The position numbers and the translations under genes are program-made. 64,000 bases of DNA from Burkholderiales bacterium (GTDB taxonomy: Bacteria > Pseudomonadota > Gammaproteobacteria > Burkholderiales > Casimicrobiaceae), in NCBI GenBank assembly GCA_020851235.1, contig JADZDD010000005.1, positions 50,703 to 114,702 of the forward strand, in the 5' to 3' direction. Of this stretch, positions 48,268 through 58,613 are shown in pieces (position 1 is the first letter of the stretch; each line of letters starts with the position of its first letter). Below the pieces are notes generated by a model. The model saw only the letters and a list, made by a program, of their open reading frames with translations, was not told the origin of the DNA and ran no database searches.

Positions 48268-51111
48268 TCACGCCGCGAGTTTTCGTTCCTGTTCGCGGAG
48301 TTTTTCCAGCGTCGCTGCAAACGCGTGGATTCGCTCGCGCTCCTGCGCGACGACCGTTGCCGGCGCGCGCGCGACGAAGCTCGCGTTGCCGAGCTTGCCG
48401 TTCGCCTTGGCGATCTCCGCTTCGATGCGCGCGATCTCCTTGTCGATGCGCGCGCGCTCGGCTGCCTTGTCGATTTCGACGTGCAGCATGAGGCGGAAGT
48501 CACCGACGATCTCCACCGGAGCGTCGGTGGCCGGGAGGTCGGTCACGATCTGGACGGTGGCGACCTTGCCCAGCGCGACGAGGTACGGGGCGAGCTCGTC
48601 CAACCGCGTCGCATCTCCAGCCACGAAGAGGGGTGGGCGGGCGGCCGGCGACACCTTCATCTCGCCTCGCAGGGCACGACAGGCCGTCACGAGATCCTTG
48701 AGCGTGCGCATCTTCGCATCGGAGACGGCGTCCACGCGCGCGAAGTTCGCCTTGGGAAATGGCTGCAGCGAGATCGTCTCGCCAGCCTTGCCGGCGAGGG
48801 GAGCGACGGTCTGCCACAGCTCCTCGGTGATGAAGGGAATGAACGGATGCGCGAGCCGTAGCGTCGCCTCGAGCTCGCGCACCAGCACCGAACGCGTGCC
48901 GCGCGCCGCGGCGGCATCACCGTTGGCGTCGGCGATGGCGAGCTGCACCTTGGCGAGTTCGACGTACCAGTCGCAATACTCGTCCCAGACGAACTCGTAC
49001 AGCGCCTTGGCGGCGAGGTCGAAGCGGAAGGTCTCGATGCCCGTGGCGATGTCGTGCTTGGCGTGCTGCAACCGACCCAGGAGCCAGCGATCGACGAACG
49101 AGAGCGTCCTGGGCAAGGACTCGTCGAGCCCCACGTCCTTGCCCTCGACGTTCATCAGGGCGAAGCGCGTCGCATTCCACAGCTTGTTGCAGAAATTGCG
49201 ATACCCCTCGCAGCGGTTCAGGTCGAAGTTGAGCGTGCGATTGAACGTCGCGAGCGAGGCAAAGGTGAAGCGCACCGCGTCGGCGCCGAAGGCGGGAATG
49301 CCGGTCGGAAACTGCCGGCGGGTCCGGGCGGCCACCTTCTCCGCCTGCCGCGGATCCATCATGTTGCTCGTGGCCTTGGTGACGAGCGTCTCGAGGTCGA
49401 CGCCGTCGACGAGATCGATGGGGTCGATGACGTTCCCCTTCGACTTCGACATCTTGTTGCCTTCCTCGTCGCGGACGATGGCATTGATGTAGACGTCGCG
49501 AAACGGCACGCGGCCCGTGAAATAGGTCGTCGTCATGATCATGCGCGCGACCCAGAAGAAGATGATGTCGAAGCCGGTGATGAGGATCGACGACGGCAGG
49601 AAGGTGGCGAGTTCCTTCGTCGCCGCCGGCCAGCCGAGCGTCGAGTGACACCACAGTGCGGAGCTGAACCAGGTGTCGAGCACGTCGGGGTCGCGCTCGA
49701 AGCGCAGCGGCTCGCGTCCCAGCAGCGCGCGCGCCTTGGCGCGTGCGGCCTCCTCGGTACGGGCGACGTGGCAGTTCCCCGCGTCGTCGTACCACGCGGG
49801 GATCTGGTGGCCCCACCACAGCTGCCGCGAGATGCACCAGTCCTGGATGTTCTCGATCCAGTGCAGGTACGTGTTGAGCCACTCTCCCGGCACGAAGCGC
49901 ACCGTTTCCCCGCTGCCTGGCGCGCCGGGCGGCAACCCGGCGGCGCTCACCGCCGCGAGGCACAGGTCCTGGATCGACTTGCCCGGAAAGAACGGGTGCG
50001 ACGCCGGTGCGGGCTTGCGCATGTCGACGAACCACTGGTCGGAGAGCAGCGGCTCGACCACTTCGCCGGTGCGCCCGCTGCGCGGCACCACCATCGCGTG
50101 CGCCTGTTCGGATACGACGAGACCCTGGGCTGCGAGATCGGCAAGCACGGTCTTGCGCGCGACGTAACGATCGAGGCCGCGATACCTGGCGGGCGCGTTG
50201 GCGTTGACCGTCGCATCGAGGTCGAAGATCGAGATCGGCTCGAGGCCATGGCGCTGGCCGATCGCCCAGTCGTTGAAGTCGTGTGCCGGCGTGATCTTCA
50301 CGGCGCCGGTCCCGAACTCGCGGTCGACGTAGGCATCGGCGATCACCGGAATCGTGCGCCCGGTGAGCGGCAACGTCACGGCCTTGCCGACCATCGCCGC
50401 GTAGCGCTCGTCGTCGGGATTGACCGCCACCGCGACGTCGCCCAGCATCGTCTCCGGACGCGTGGTGGCGACGACGATCGACCCGCTGCCGTCGGCGAGC
50501 GGGTAGCGGATCTGCCAGAGCTTGCCGGCTTCCTCTTCGCTGTCGACCTCGAGATCGGAGACCGCGGTGCGCAGTTTCGGATCCCAGTTGACGAGGCGCT
50601 TGCCGCGATAGATGAGACCATCGTCGTGGAGGCGCACGAAGGTCTCGAGCACCGCCGCGGACAACCCCTCGTCCATGGTGAAGCGTTCGCGCGACCAGTC
50701 GGCCGAGGCGCCGAGCCTTCGCATCTGCCGCGTGATCGCCGAACCCGACTCCTCCTTCCACGCCCAGACCCGTTCGACGAACTGCGCGCGACCCAGATCG
50801 TGGCGCGTCATCTTCTGCTGCGCGAGTTGCTGCTCGACGACGATCTGGGTGGCGATGCCCGCGTGATCGGTGCCGACCTGCCACAGCGTGTTGTCGCCCC
50901 GCATCCGGTGATAGCGCACGAGCAGATCCATGAGCGTCTGCTGGAACGCGTGACCCATGTGCAGCGTGCCGGTGACGTTCGGCGGCGGAAGCTGGATGCA
51001 AAACGGTGTGGCATCCGCTGCCATCGACGGCGCGAACCAGCCGCGCGACTCCCACAGCGGATACCACTTGGCCTCGATGGCGTGCGGCGCGAAGCTCTTG
51101 GCGAGTTCCAT
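48268..51111 (-). CDS. valS: Valyl-tRNA synthetase
   Basis: ValS charges tRNA-Val and edits mischarged threonine. The 947-residue protein has the HIGH-type motif [14 protein letters not shown] (41-54), the editing domain with [18 protein letters not shown] and [51 protein letters not shown], and the KMSKS loop [17 protein letters not shown] near residue 553. The C-terminal coiled coil (last 70 residues) ends [12 protein letters not shown]. The ATG at 51111 begins the conserved N-terminus [18 protein letters not shown]. In many betaproteobacteria valS is close to holC; here they are 11 kb apart. Confidence 0.98.
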   Translation of the reverse strand: MELAKSFAPHAIEAKWYPLWESRGWFAPSMAADATPFCIQLPPPNVTGTLHMGHAFQQTLMDLLVRYHRMRGDNTLWQVGTDHAGIATQIVVEQQLAQQKMTRHDLGRAQFVERVWAWKEESGSAITRQMRRLGASADWSRERFTMDEGLSAAVLETFVRLHDDGLIYRGKRLVNWDPKLRTAVSDLEVDSEEEAGKLWQIRYPLADGSGSIVVATTRPETMLGDVAVAVNPDDERYAAMVGKAVTLPLTGRTIPVIADAYVDREFGTGAVKITPAHDFNDWAIGQRHGLEPISIFDLDATVNANAPARYRGLDRYVARKTVLADLAAQGLVVSEQAHAMVVPRSGRTGEVVEPLLSDQWFVDMRKPAPASHPFFPGKSIQDLCLAAVSAAGLPPGAPGSGETVRFVPGEWLNTYLHWIENIQDWCISRQLWWGHQIPAWYDDAGNCHVARTEEAARAKARALLGREPLRFERDPDVLDTWFSSALWCHSTLGWPAATKELATFLPSSILITGFDIIFFWVARMIMTTTYFTGRVPFRDVYINAIVRDEEGNKMSKSKGNVIDPIDLVDGVDLETLVTKATSNMMDPRQAEKVAARTRRQFPTGIPAFGADAVRFTFASLATFNRTLNFDLNRCEGYRNFCNKLWNATRFALMNVEGKDVGLDESLPRTLSFVDRWLLGRLQHAKHDIATGIETFRFDLAAKALYEFVWDEYCDWYVELAKVQLAIADANGDAAAARGTRSVLVRELEATLRLAHPFIPFITEELWQTVAPLAGKAGETISLQPFPKANFARVDAVSDAKMRTLKDLVTACRALRGEMKVSPAARPPLFVAGDATRLDELAPYLVALGKVATVQIVTDLPATDAPVEIVGDFRLMLHVEIDKAAERARIDKEIARIEAEIAKANGKLGNASFVARAPATVVAQERERIHAFAATLEKLREQERKLAA

Positions 51112-51306
51112 GGATGGGCGGCGCGCTGGCCGCGCGCGAACAATGAGGTGCGAAGGGGTGAAATTGTAGCGTTGCGCCGCCGCGACTCCCGGTGCCCACG
51201 CAACGGCGACGCCGGCGTCGGTGGGGCGACGCACGGCCGCCGACGCGTCGTCGCACCACCGCTGCACGTCGTCGGAGGGTGATGCCGCCGCGCACCGGGT
51301 TGGCGA

Positions 51307-51330
51307 ATTGGTATTATAATGAATACAATT
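51307..51330. promoter_or_regulatory. AT-rich palindromic site with TATAAT upstream of NIPSNAP-ubiD
   Basis: In the 297-base valS/NIPSNAP divergent gap a short AT-rich island contains TATAAT (51315-51320) and the inverted repeat GTATT-N6-AATAC (51311-51326), flanked by ATTG and CAAT. It looks like an operator overlapping a -10. The flanks resemble the ATTGTATACAAT-like sites of some GntR regulators. No -35 at standard spacing; direction is unclear. Confidence 0.45.
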
Positions 51331-51408
51331 AACCTGGCGCGTGGAAGCGAGCGATCGACTCGCGATCCGCACCGCGACGGCCGCTACGAGGCGACGAGTC
51401 GAACAGCG

Positions 51409-51744
51409 ATGATCCACGAGCTTCGCATCTACGAAATTCACGACGCGACGCGGGAGGTCTTCCTGCGTCGCTTTACCGAGCACGCCGCGCCGATCATGCG
51501 ACGGCACGGCTTCACGCTCGTCGCGACGTGGGAGGCAGGGTCGGCGGGGGCGCGCGAATTCGTCTACCTCCTGGCGTGGCCCGATGCCGCAACGATGGAA
51601 AGCGCGTGGGCAGGATTCCTCGCTGACCCGGAATGGGTCGAGACGAAGCGACGCAGCCGCGAGACTCATGGGCCGATCGTCGGCCGCATCGAGGATCGCG
51701 TCCTCGTGCCGGTGGGTCCCGCGCCCATGCAGCAAGAAACGTAG
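51409..51744 (+). CDS. NIPSNAP-family protein
   Basis: A 111-residue protein of the NIPSNAP (ferredoxin-like, dimeric alpha-beta barrel) family. It begins [22 protein letters not shown] and includes [39 protein letters not shown] and [12 protein letters not shown], which fit the family closely. An upstream in-frame ATG at 51319 would add 30 residues with no similarity, so 51409 is preferred. It is 52 bases upstream of the UbiD-family gene and probably in one operon. The biochemical role of NIPSNAP proteins in bacteria is unknown. Confidence 0.85.
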   Translation: MIHELRIYEIHDATREVFLRRFTEHAAPIMRRHGFTLVATWEAGSAGAREFVYLLAWPDAATMESAWAGFLADPEWVETKRRSRETHGPIVGRIEDRVLVPVGPAPMQQET

Positions 51745-51796
51745 CGGCGCCGGGTGCCGGTCGCCGCGTGCCGCGGCAGGAACGACGGAGGCAGGG

Positions 51797-53059
51797 GTGG
51801 ACTTCAGGTCGGTGGTGGCAGCGTGCGAAGCGGCGGGCGAGATCACGCGCGTCGAGACGGCCGTGACGCGCGCCGCGCTCCCGGCGCGCGTGCGGGAGGC
51901 GGAGCGTCGCGGCAACCGTGCGCTCGCCTTCGATCGCGTCGAAGGAACGACCGCGCGCGTGATCGGCAATCTCTACGGCGCACCGCGACGCGTCTGCCGG
52001 TCGCTCGGAGCGCGCGACTACGCAACGCTCTTTCGCCGGCTCGATCGTGCGATCGCACGGCCGGCGACGCTCGTGACCGACGGCGGCACGACCGACGACA
52101 TCGACGTCATCGCCTCCCCCGACCTCGTCCGCCGGCTGCCGGCGATGCGCTACAGCAAGGGCGACGCCACGCCGTACCTCACGTCGAGCATCCTGCTCGT
52201 GCGCGATCCCGCGTCGGGCGCGCACCACCTGTGCTTCGTGCGGATGGCGCTCACCGGCGGCAACGAACTCCTGGTGAATCCCGCAACGGCGCGCATGCGG
52301 CACATCGTCGCCACCGCGCTCGAACGCGGCGACGCGCTGCCCGTGGCCATTCTCGTCGGGGCGCCTTCGGAAGTGACGCTGCTCGCCTGCGTGGGTGTCG
52401 GCGCCGCCGACAAGCTCGCCGTTGCCCAGACGCTCGCGGGAGGTGCGCTGCGCTTCACCGACGGCACGCTCGCCGTGCCCGGCGGCTGCGAGTACGTGCT
52501 GACCGGGCACATCGTTCCTCGCTACGCGCGCGAGGGCCCCGTCGGCGACCAGAAGGGCCTCTACTCATTGCGCGAACGCAATCCGACGTGCGTCGTCGAT
52601 GCGCTCCAGGTGCGCCGCGGACCCACGTTCCATTCGGTGTCGGGCGGGGTGTCGCGCGAGCACGTCGAACTGGTGACGCTCGGACCGCGCGCGGTGCTCG
52701 AGAGGATCAAGCGCGACACGCCCGAACTGCTGCGCTACGATCTGCCGTTTTTCGCCGGAGGACGCTTGGGCGTGCTCGTCGTCGCGGATGGCTTTCGTCC
52801 GGCGTCGCTCGCCCCGCGGCTGTGGGAGATCTCGAGCGTTCGCGGCTTCGTCGCGATCAACCGCGACGTGGGGTCGCAGCGGGCGTCGGAAGTGCTCTGG
52901 GCGATCGTCGAGCGCGCCCGCGACGCCGCGGACTTCGCGTTCTCGCGGCCAGGCGTGCCGGGAACGAAGCCGGGCAAGTTCTTCATCGATGCGACCGAGA
53001 GCGATCTCACCGACTGGAATCATCGCCGCATCGAGGTGCTGCCCGCGCCCCGCGAGTGA
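51797..53059 (+). CDS. UbiD-family (de)carboxylase
   Basis: A 420-residue member of the UbiD family, whose enzymes use prenylated FMN to remove or add carboxyl groups on aromatic or alpha,beta-unsaturated acids. Family features: [19 protein letters not shown] at the start, [21 protein letters not shown], the central [53 protein letters not shown] split across the catalytic region with its E-x-P-like stretch, and the tail [20 protein letters not shown]. No UbiX (flavin prenyltransferase) gene is in the window. The start is a GTG at 51797 with GGAGG a few bases upstream. The substrate cannot be told; it is distinct from ubiquinone UbiD, which is longer (about 490). Confidence 0.82.
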   Translation: MDFRSVVAACEAAGEITRVETAVTRAALPARVREAERRGNRALAFDRVEGTTARVIGNLYGAPRRVCRSLGARDYATLFRRLDRAIARPATLVTDGGTTDDIDVIASPDLVRRLPAMRYSKGDATPYLTSSILLVRDPASGAHHLCFVRMALTGGNELLVNPATARMRHIVATALERGDALPVAILVGAPSEVTLLACVGVGAADKLAVAQTLAGGALRFTDGTLAVPGGCEYVLTGHIVPRYAREGPVGDQKGLYSLRERNPTCVVDALQVRRGPTFHSVSGGVSREHVELVTLGPRAVLERIKRDTPELLRYDLPFFAGGRLGVLVVADGFRPASLAPRLWEISSVRGFVAINRDVGSQRASEVLWAIVERARDAADFAFSRPGVPGTKPGKFFIDATESDLTDWNHRRIEVLPAPRE

Positions 53060-53073
53060 GTTTCCCGATCCGA

Positions 53074-53109
53074 CCCGACGGGCTCGAGCGCCACACGCGC
53101 TCCGTCGGG
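53074..53109. terminator. Long hairpin between convergent ubiD-like and hbpS-like genes
   Basis: CCCGACGG (53074-53081) pairs with CCGTCGGG (53102-53109); inside it GAGCG pairs with CGCTC. It lies between the two stop codons and could serve both genes. There is no clear T-run. Confidence 0.6.
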
Positions 53110-53128
53110 CCGGGCGGGTAATGCGGAA

Positions 53129-53557
53129 CTAGCGTGCGTTTGCCGCCGTGAAGGCGGCGATCCCCGCCTCGGCCACGGCGTGATCCTCGTCGGCCGCACC
53201 TGAACTCACCCCGACCGCGCCGACGATCTGACCGTCGACGATGACCGGGATGCCGCCGCCCAGTATCGTGAAGCGCCCCTGGAACTGGGTGTGCAAGCCG
53301 AACGCGGCACCCGTGGGACCGGCAACCGCCTTGTAGTCGCGCGTGGCGCGTCCGCCGCCCGCCGACGTGAACGCCTTGTTGATCGCGATCTCGACCGACG
53401 AGAATTTCGCCCCATCCATCCGGCGAAACGCGATGAGATGGCCGCTCTCGTCGACGACGGCGATGTCCTTCGGGGTACCGACCTCGATCGCCTTCTTCTC
53501 GCAGGCGTCGAGGATGATCTTGGCATCAGCGAGGCTCAACCTCTTGACTGTCAACAC
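53129..53557 (-). CDS. HbpS/GlcG-family heme-binding-like protein
   Basis: A 142-residue protein of the GlcG/HbpS family. It shows LSLADAKIILDACEKKAIEVG, DIAVVDESGHLIAFRRMDGA, IAINKAFTSAGGGRATRD, FGLHTQFQGRFTILGGGIPVIVDGQIVGAVGVSSGAADEDHAVAEAGI split over its second half, which is the family signature. GlcG-like proteins are often encoded with oxidative catabolic genes, and HbpS binds heme, but the general role is unsettled. The GTG at 53557 follows AAGGAG, so it is a supported start. It is 112 bases after the SDR gene on the same strand. Confidence 0.9.
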   Translation of the reverse strand: MLTVKRLSLADAKIILDACEKKAIEVGTPKDIAVVDESGHLIAFRRMDGAKFSSVEIAINKAFTSAGGGRATRDYKAVAGPTGAAFGLHTQFQGRFTILGGGIPVIVDGQIVGAVGVSSGAADEDHAVAEAGIAAFTAANAR

Positions 53558-53669
53558 GCGATGTCTCCTTGTGAAACGGGTGTGGCAGGCAATGCACCGA
53601 CGCGCGCGACACCCCCTGCCGGGTGTCGCGCCCGCTTGCCCACGCCATGTGGCATGGGTCGTCGTCAGT

Positions 53670-54425
53670 TCAGGGTAGCGAGATGCCGCCGTCGACGTTC
53701 CACGTCTGCCCCGTCACCATGCCCGTGCGCTGCGACGCGAGCATGAGCACGACGTCGGCCACATCCTCGGCGGTGGCCACGCGCCCGAGCGGGATCGCGA
53801 CGCGCTTGGCGGCCTCATAAGCCGGATCGACGAAGAGATCCTCGGTCATCGCCGAGCGCACTGCCGTCGGCGCCACGGCGTTCACCCGCACCGCCGGGGC
53901 GAGTTCGAGCGCGAGGATGCGCGTGAAGTGGATGAGCGCGGCCTTCGATACGCCGTACGCTGCTCCAGTCTTCGCGGCGACGATACCATTGATGCTCGCG
54001 ATGTTGACGATCGCCCCGCCGTGCGCGCGCATCGCGGGCCCGAAGGCGCGACACGTTCGCCAGCAGCCTCCCACGTTGACGTCGAGGATCGTTGCGAGCA
54101 TCTCGTCGGTGCAATCGAGCACGCCGGCACGGATCTGCAGGCCGTGACCGTTGACGAGGATGTCCGGTGCGCCGTCGGCGAGGATCGTCGCGGCGGCCGC
54201 GGAGACCGCGGGCGTCGAGCGAACGTCGACCGCGAAGCCCTGCACCGCCTCGTGATCGAGGCGCGGCGCGGTGAGGTCGAGGGCGAAGACGCGTGCACCC
54301 TGGGCGGCAAGCTTGCGGCAGATGAGGCTGCCGATCGTCCCGGCTGCACCGGTGACGACGGCGCGCTTGCCGGTGAAGCCCAGGTCGAACGCGGCGCTGC
54401 CCTTGGAAGCGGTCGGTGCGCTCAT
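53670..54425 (-). CDS. Short-chain dehydrogenase/reductase
   Basis: A 251-residue classical SDR. The NAD(P) site is VVTGAAGTIGSLICRKLA with a Gly-rich loop (TGAAGTIG), an acidic residue after beta-2 (VFALDLT) suggests NAD preference, then NGHG (NNAG position), and the active site with Ser in VNIASINGIVAA plus Tyr-x-x-x-Lys as YGVSK. The C-terminus GMVTGQTWNVDGGISLP is typical. The ATG at 54425 lies 49 bases after hyuB, so it is probably in the operon. The substrate is not known. Confidence 0.92.
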   Translation of the reverse strand: MSAPTASKGSAAFDLGFTGKRAVVTGAAGTIGSLICRKLAAQGARVFALDLTAPRLDHEAVQGFAVDVRSTPAVSAAAATILADGAPDILVNGHGLQIRAGVLDCTDEMLATILDVNVGGCWRTCRAFGPAMRAHGGAIVNIASINGIVAAKTGAAYGVSKAALIHFTRILALELAPAVRVNAVAPTAVRSAMTEDLFVDPAYEAAKRVAIPLGRVATAEDVADVVLMLASQRTGMVTGQTWNVDGGISLP

Positions 54426-54474
54426 GCGCCGCGCCCTCGCCAGCGTGGGCGACGGGTGATGACATGGCGGCGGC

Positions 54475-56556
54475 TCATGCCTTCACCGCCTCGCGCTCGC
54501 CTGCCAACGTCGCGGGCGCCGCATCCACGGCCATCTTGAGCGTCGCACCCAGCGACAAGGCGCGCACCTCCACCCGGTCGCCGGGGGAAACACCGATCAT
54601 CGCGCTGCCCTCGGGGCCGATCCACAGCGAGCCCTCGGGAATCGTGCTGTTGGTGTCGACCCAGGCGCGCAGCGGCGCACCGATCGGCACCACGATTTCC
54701 ACCGGAGCGTCGACCGCGAGCCGCAACCGCGCCGCGGTTTGCTGGTTGAGCTTGATGTAGCGTCGACCGTGCCGATACTCATCGGCTCCAAGTGCGTGCG
54801 CGGCGACGACGAAGCCCGCGCGCCGTTCGGCGAGCTCGGCACGTCGCGCACGGGTCGCGACGACGTCGACCTCGCCTTGCACGGTGAGCACGACGCCGTA
54901 CGCCGTACCGGCGGCGTCGCGGGTGACGAAGCCCATCGCCACGTCGTCGCGCACGAGCTCGGGGTCACGCGCGAGCGGATCGCCAAAGCCGCCGCCTCCG
55001 GCGGAGCGCATCAGCACCACATCGCCGCGCACGAGCGGACAACCGGTCGCCTTGCCGGGAACCTTGCCGGGCTGGTACTCGTCGTGGCCGCGTCGATACG
55101 TGAAACTGTTGGGCGCGCCCGCCCCGCCGCCGTGCACGCCGTAGGGCGGGATCACGCAGCGATCGGAGAGCACCGAGTACGTCGCGCGATCGGTCGCCAC
55201 GCGCACGTCACGCTCGATGCCGAGCCCCCCGCGACTCGTTCCCGGGCCGCCCGAATCGACCCGCAACTCGGTGCGCTCGATCACGATCGGCAGCTCGTTC
55301 TCGATCGACTCCACCGGCTGGATCGACGAGAAGTCGCCTTCGTCGAACGAGCGGAACGCCGACGAGCCGTCGGCCTCGCGGTAGCCGCCGGTGCCGCCCG
55401 CCGGATATTCGTAGAAGATGAAATGCGCGTTGGTGGCGGGATTGAGGCCCCCGACGTAGCAGTGATTGGCCGTCCCCTTCACGTCGCCGGCAATCGCATC
55501 GGGCAAGGCCCGCGACAGTGCACCCATCACCACCGACTGCGTGCGCCGGCGAATCTCGGCAAAGCCGCCGCACGCCGCGGGAAAGCGGGCATTGAGGATC
55601 GTCCCCAACGGTGCGGTCACCGTGACGGGTCGGAACGCACCCTGGTTGACCGGCAGGTCCGGATCGAGCACGGTCTTCAGGATCGTGAACACCGCGGTCG
55701 TCGTCACCGCGAGCGAGGCGTTGATCGGGCCTGCCACCTGCGCCGCGGTGCCGCTGAAGTCGACGCTGATGTCGCTGCCGGCAACGTCGATGCGGGCCTT
55801 GAGCAGCACGGGGTCGTGGCTCGTGCCCGAAGCATCGAGATAGTCCTCGTAGACGTAGCTGCCGTCGGGAATGCGATCGACGAGCTCCCGAATGTGCTCC
55901 TCGGTGCGATCGAGGATGACGTCGATCGACTCGAGCAGCGTCCCCATGCCGAACTTGCCGACCATTTCCACGATGCGCCGCTCGGCGGTGCGGCAGGTCT
56001 CGAGCATCGCCTGCAAGTCGCCGCGACGCTCGGCCTCGACGCGCATGTTCGCGAACATGAGGTCGGCGACGCCGGAGACGAGCTTGCCGCGCTCGTAGAT
56101 CTTGATCGGCGGAATGCGCACGCCTTCCTGGAAGATCTCGGTCGACGTTCCGGAGAGGCTTCCCGGCGTCATGCCGCCGACGTCCGCCCAGTGCGCCCGG
56201 ATCGCGGGGAAGAGCAACAGCTTGCCGTCGACGAAGACCGGGCAGATCACCGCGACGTCGTTGAGGTGCGTTCCGCCGGAATACGGATCGTTGATGAGGA
56301 TCACGTCGCCCGGGTGGATGTCGTCGCCGAAGCGCGAGATGGCGATGCGCACCGACCACGGCAGCGGGATGATGTGCCCCGGGTTGTCCTCGGACACCGC
56401 GACCGCGTCGCCGCGCGCATTCATGATGACGCAGGAGAAGTCGCGCGCCTCGTAGAGCACGGAGGAATACGCGACACGCGCGAGCGTCGCCCGCATCTCG
56501 CGCACGATCGAGATGAGGCGCTCCTGGATGACTTCGAGGGTGATCGGATCGACCAT
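54475..56556 (-). CDS. hyuB: Hydantoinase/oxoprolinase/acetone carboxylase subunit HyuB-like
   Basis: The B subunit of an ATP-dependent hydantoinase/5-oxoprolinase-type enzyme. The 693 residues show MVDPITLEVIQERLISIVREM, ARDFSCVIMNARGD, DVILINDPYSGGTHLNDV, PVFVDGKLLLFPAIRAHWADVGGM, GGYREADGSSAF, ELPIVIERTELRVDSGGPGTSRGGLGIERDV split across the conserved core, and GGGGFGDPLARDPELVRDDV. At 693 residues it is longer than the usual 560-600 because of an extra C-terminal domain of about 110 residues (from about 590, ARRAELAERRAG on). It lies one base after the hyuA stop. Function needs HyuA; the ring substrate is unknown. Confidence 0.92.
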   Translation of the reverse strand: MVDPITLEVIQERLISIVREMRATLARVAYSSVLYEARDFSCVIMNARGDAVAVSEDNPGHIIPLPWSVRIAISRFGDDIHPGDVILINDPYSGGTHLNDVAVICPVFVDGKLLLFPAIRAHWADVGGMTPGSLSGTSTEIFQEGVRIPPIKIYERGKLVSGVADLMFANMRVEAERRGDLQAMLETCRTAERRIVEMVGKFGMGTLLESIDVILDRTEEHIRELVDRIPDGSYVYEDYLDASGTSHDPVLLKARIDVAGSDISVDFSGTAAQVAGPINASLAVTTTAVFTILKTVLDPDLPVNQGAFRPVTVTAPLGTILNARFPAACGGFAEIRRRTQSVVMGALSRALPDAIAGDVKGTANHCYVGGLNPATNAHFIFYEYPAGGTGGYREADGSSAFRSFDEGDFSSIQPVESIENELPIVIERTELRVDSGGPGTSRGGLGIERDVRVATDRATYSVLSDRCVIPPYGVHGGGAGAPNSFTYRRGHDEYQPGKVPGKATGCPLVRGDVVLMRSAGGGGFGDPLARDPELVRDDVAMGFVTRDAAGTAYGVVLTVQGEVDVVATRARRAELAERRAGFVVAAHALGADEYRHGRRYIKLNQQTAARLRLAVDAPVEIVVPIGAPLRAWVDTNSTIPEGSLWIGPEGSAMIGVSPGDRVEVRALSLGATLKMAVDAAPATLAGEREAVKA

Positions 56557-56557
56557 G

Positions 56558-58603
56558 TCAGTTCCTTTCCTTGCCGATCGTCACGACGAGATTGTGTTGC
56601 GCGTCGATCGTGAATGTGTCAGTGGGTCCGACGACGGTCGTCGCGCCGAGTTCTTCGACGATCGCCGGTCCGTCGACGTGCCTGCCCGCGGCGAGGCGAT
56701 AGCGGTCGTACACGGGGCAGTCGACCCAGCCCGTCTGCAGGAAGAACACCTTGCGCCGCTCGAGCACCCCGTCGGCGTCGGACTGCGGATTGGCCGACGG
56801 CGGCGAGAGCCGCGCGAGATCGGCCTTCTCGATCGCTCCGGTTGCCATCACCCGCACGTTGACGATCTCGGTGGGAGCCACGCGGCGCTCGTGCCCGTAG
56901 CGCTCCGCGTAGACGCGGAAGAAGGCCTCGTTCACGTTGTCGATCGTCAGCTGCGCGAGGTCGACGGGCACCACGAGTTCGGACTTCTGGCCCACGTAGC
57001 GCATGTCGGCCGTGCACGCGATCTGGATCGTATCGCGGGGCACGCCGTCGTCCACGAGCTCGGCAATGACCGTGTCGGCGAGGCGCTCGAAGCGCGCGGC
57101 GAGATCGGCGGGATCGACCGTCGAGGCCTGCGCGAGCAAGGTTTCCGAGCGCTCGGCAACGACGTCGGTCACGAGGAGCCCGAAGGCGCACAGGTTGCCC
57201 GGCGCGGGTGGCACCACGACGCGGGGGATGGAAAGATCGCGCGCGAGGTCGCAGGCGTGCATGGGACCGGCACCGCCAAAGGCGATGAGCGCGAAGTCCC
57301 GTGGATCGTGGCCCCGCTGGATCGAGATCTCGCGGATCGCCGACGCCATCGTCACGTTGACGAGCTTCAGGATGCCATCGGCCATGACCTCGGGAGCAAG
57401 ACCGAGCCGCTCGGCAATCTCGCCGACGACGGCGCGCGCACGGTCGGGACGGATCTTGATCTCGCCACCGAGCGCGTAACTCGACGACAGCCGGCCCAGC
57501 ATCAGGTTGGCATCGGTGACCGTCGGCTCCTGGCCGCCCTTGCCGTAGCAGGCCGGACCGGGATCGGCCCCGGCGCTGTGCGGACCCACCTTCAACGTGC
57601 GCCCGGCCAGGAGGCTCGCGATCGATCCGCCGCCGGCGCCGACGGTCTTGATGTCGATCATCTGCGTCTTGACCGGAAGATTGGAGATGCGCGTCTCGGC
57701 GGTGCGCGTGACCTTGCCGTCGGCGATGAGCGCGACGTCGGTCGACGTGCCGCCCATGTCGTAGGTGATGAGATTGGGAAAGCCCGCGCGCTCGGCGATG
57801 TGGATCGCGCCCATGACTCCCGCCACCGGACCGGACAACAGCGTCTCGACCGGATAGCGCCGCGCCGTGCTGGCGCGCATGAGTCCGCCGGACGACTTCA
57901 TCATCTCGATGGGCTCGTGGCATCCGGCCTCGGCCAGTCGCGCCTCGAGGCGCGACAGATAACGATCCATGACCGGCATCACGTAGGCGTTGAGGGCCGT
58001 GGTCGAAAAGCGTTCGTACTCCTTGTACTCGCGCACCACGTCGGCGGACGTCGTGACGTGGAGCGACGGCGCGACCTCGCGCACGATCTCGGCCGCGCGT
58101 TGCTCATCCGCACCGTCGAGATACGAATGCAGGAAGCAGATCGCGACCGCCTCGACGCCGGCGGCGACGCACGCGAGCGCGGCCGCGCGCACGTCGTCCT
58201 CGTGCAGCGCGACAGGCGCCTCGCCGTTGACGAAGCGACGCTGCCGGATCTCGAAGCGCAACGGGCGCGCGACGAGCGGCGCCGGCTTCGCGAGCTTGAT
58301 GTCGTACACCTTCGTCCGGTTCGTCCGGCCGATCTCGAGGAGATCGCGGAACCCGGCCGTGGTGAGGAGGGCGACGCTCGCGCCCTTGCGCTCGAGCACC
58401 GTATTGGTCGCGACGGTCGATCCGTGCGCAAAGCGATCGATCTTTCCGGCGTCGATCGCGAGTCGCGACAGTCCGTTGACGATCCCGATCGACTGGTCCT
58501 TGGGCGTCGAGGCCGTCTTGGCCACTTCGACGCGCCCCGCCTCGCGGTCGAGCAGCACGACGTCGGTAAACGTGCCGCCCACATCGATTCCGATCTCAAT
58601 CAC
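56558..58603 (-). CDS. hyuA: Hydantoinase/oxoprolinase subunit HyuA-like
   Basis: The A subunit, an ASKHA-type ATPase domain enzyme, 681 residues. It starts IEIGIDVGGTFTDVVLLD (phosphate-binding loop), then HGSTVATNTVLERKGA, LLTTAGFRDLLEIGR, VAICFLHSYLDGADEQRAAEIV, MKSSGGLMRASTARRYPVETLLSGPVAGV split over the second subdomain, DMGGTSTDVALI, TVGAGGGSIASL, HSAGADPGPACYGKGG and LIAFGGAGPMHAC, all diagnostic. The start is a GTG at 58603 with GAGGGGATATCG upstream. It lies 10 bases after the aminotransferase gene and directly before hyuB, so the three are coupled. Confidence 0.94.
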   Translation of the reverse strand: MIEIGIDVGGTFTDVVLLDREAGRVEVAKTASTPKDQSIGIVNGLSRLAIDAGKIDRFAHGSTVATNTVLERKGASVALLTTAGFRDLLEIGRTNRTKVYDIKLAKPAPLVARPLRFEIRQRRFVNGEAPVALHEDDVRAAALACVAAGVEAVAICFLHSYLDGADEQRAAEIVREVAPSLHVTTSADVVREYKEYERFSTTALNAYVMPVMDRYLSRLEARLAEAGCHEPIEMMKSSGGLMRASTARRYPVETLLSGPVAGVMGAIHIAERAGFPNLITYDMGGTSTDVALIADGKVTRTAETRISNLPVKTQMIDIKTVGAGGGSIASLLAGRTLKVGPHSAGADPGPACYGKGGQEPTVTDANLMLGRLSSSYALGGEIKIRPDRARAVVGEIAERLGLAPEVMADGILKLVNVTMASAIREISIQRGHDPRDFALIAFGGAGPMHACDLARDLSIPRVVVPPAPGNLCAFGLLVTDVVAERSETLLAQASTVDPADLAARFERLADTVIAELVDDGVPRDTIQIACTADMRYVGQKSELVVPVDLAQLTIDNVNEAFFRVYAERYGHERRVAPTEIVNVRVMATGAIEKADLARLSPPSANPQSDADGVLERRKVFFLQTGWVDCPVYDRYRLAAGRHVDGPAIVEELGATTVVGPTDTFTIDAQHNLVVTIGKERN

Positions 58604-58613
58604 CGATATCCCC

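Noticed and set aside
49054..51282. About 740-codon open frame on the plus strand opposite valS
   Set aside because: Antisense shadow of valS; composition dominated by Arg, Asp and His, with no motif.
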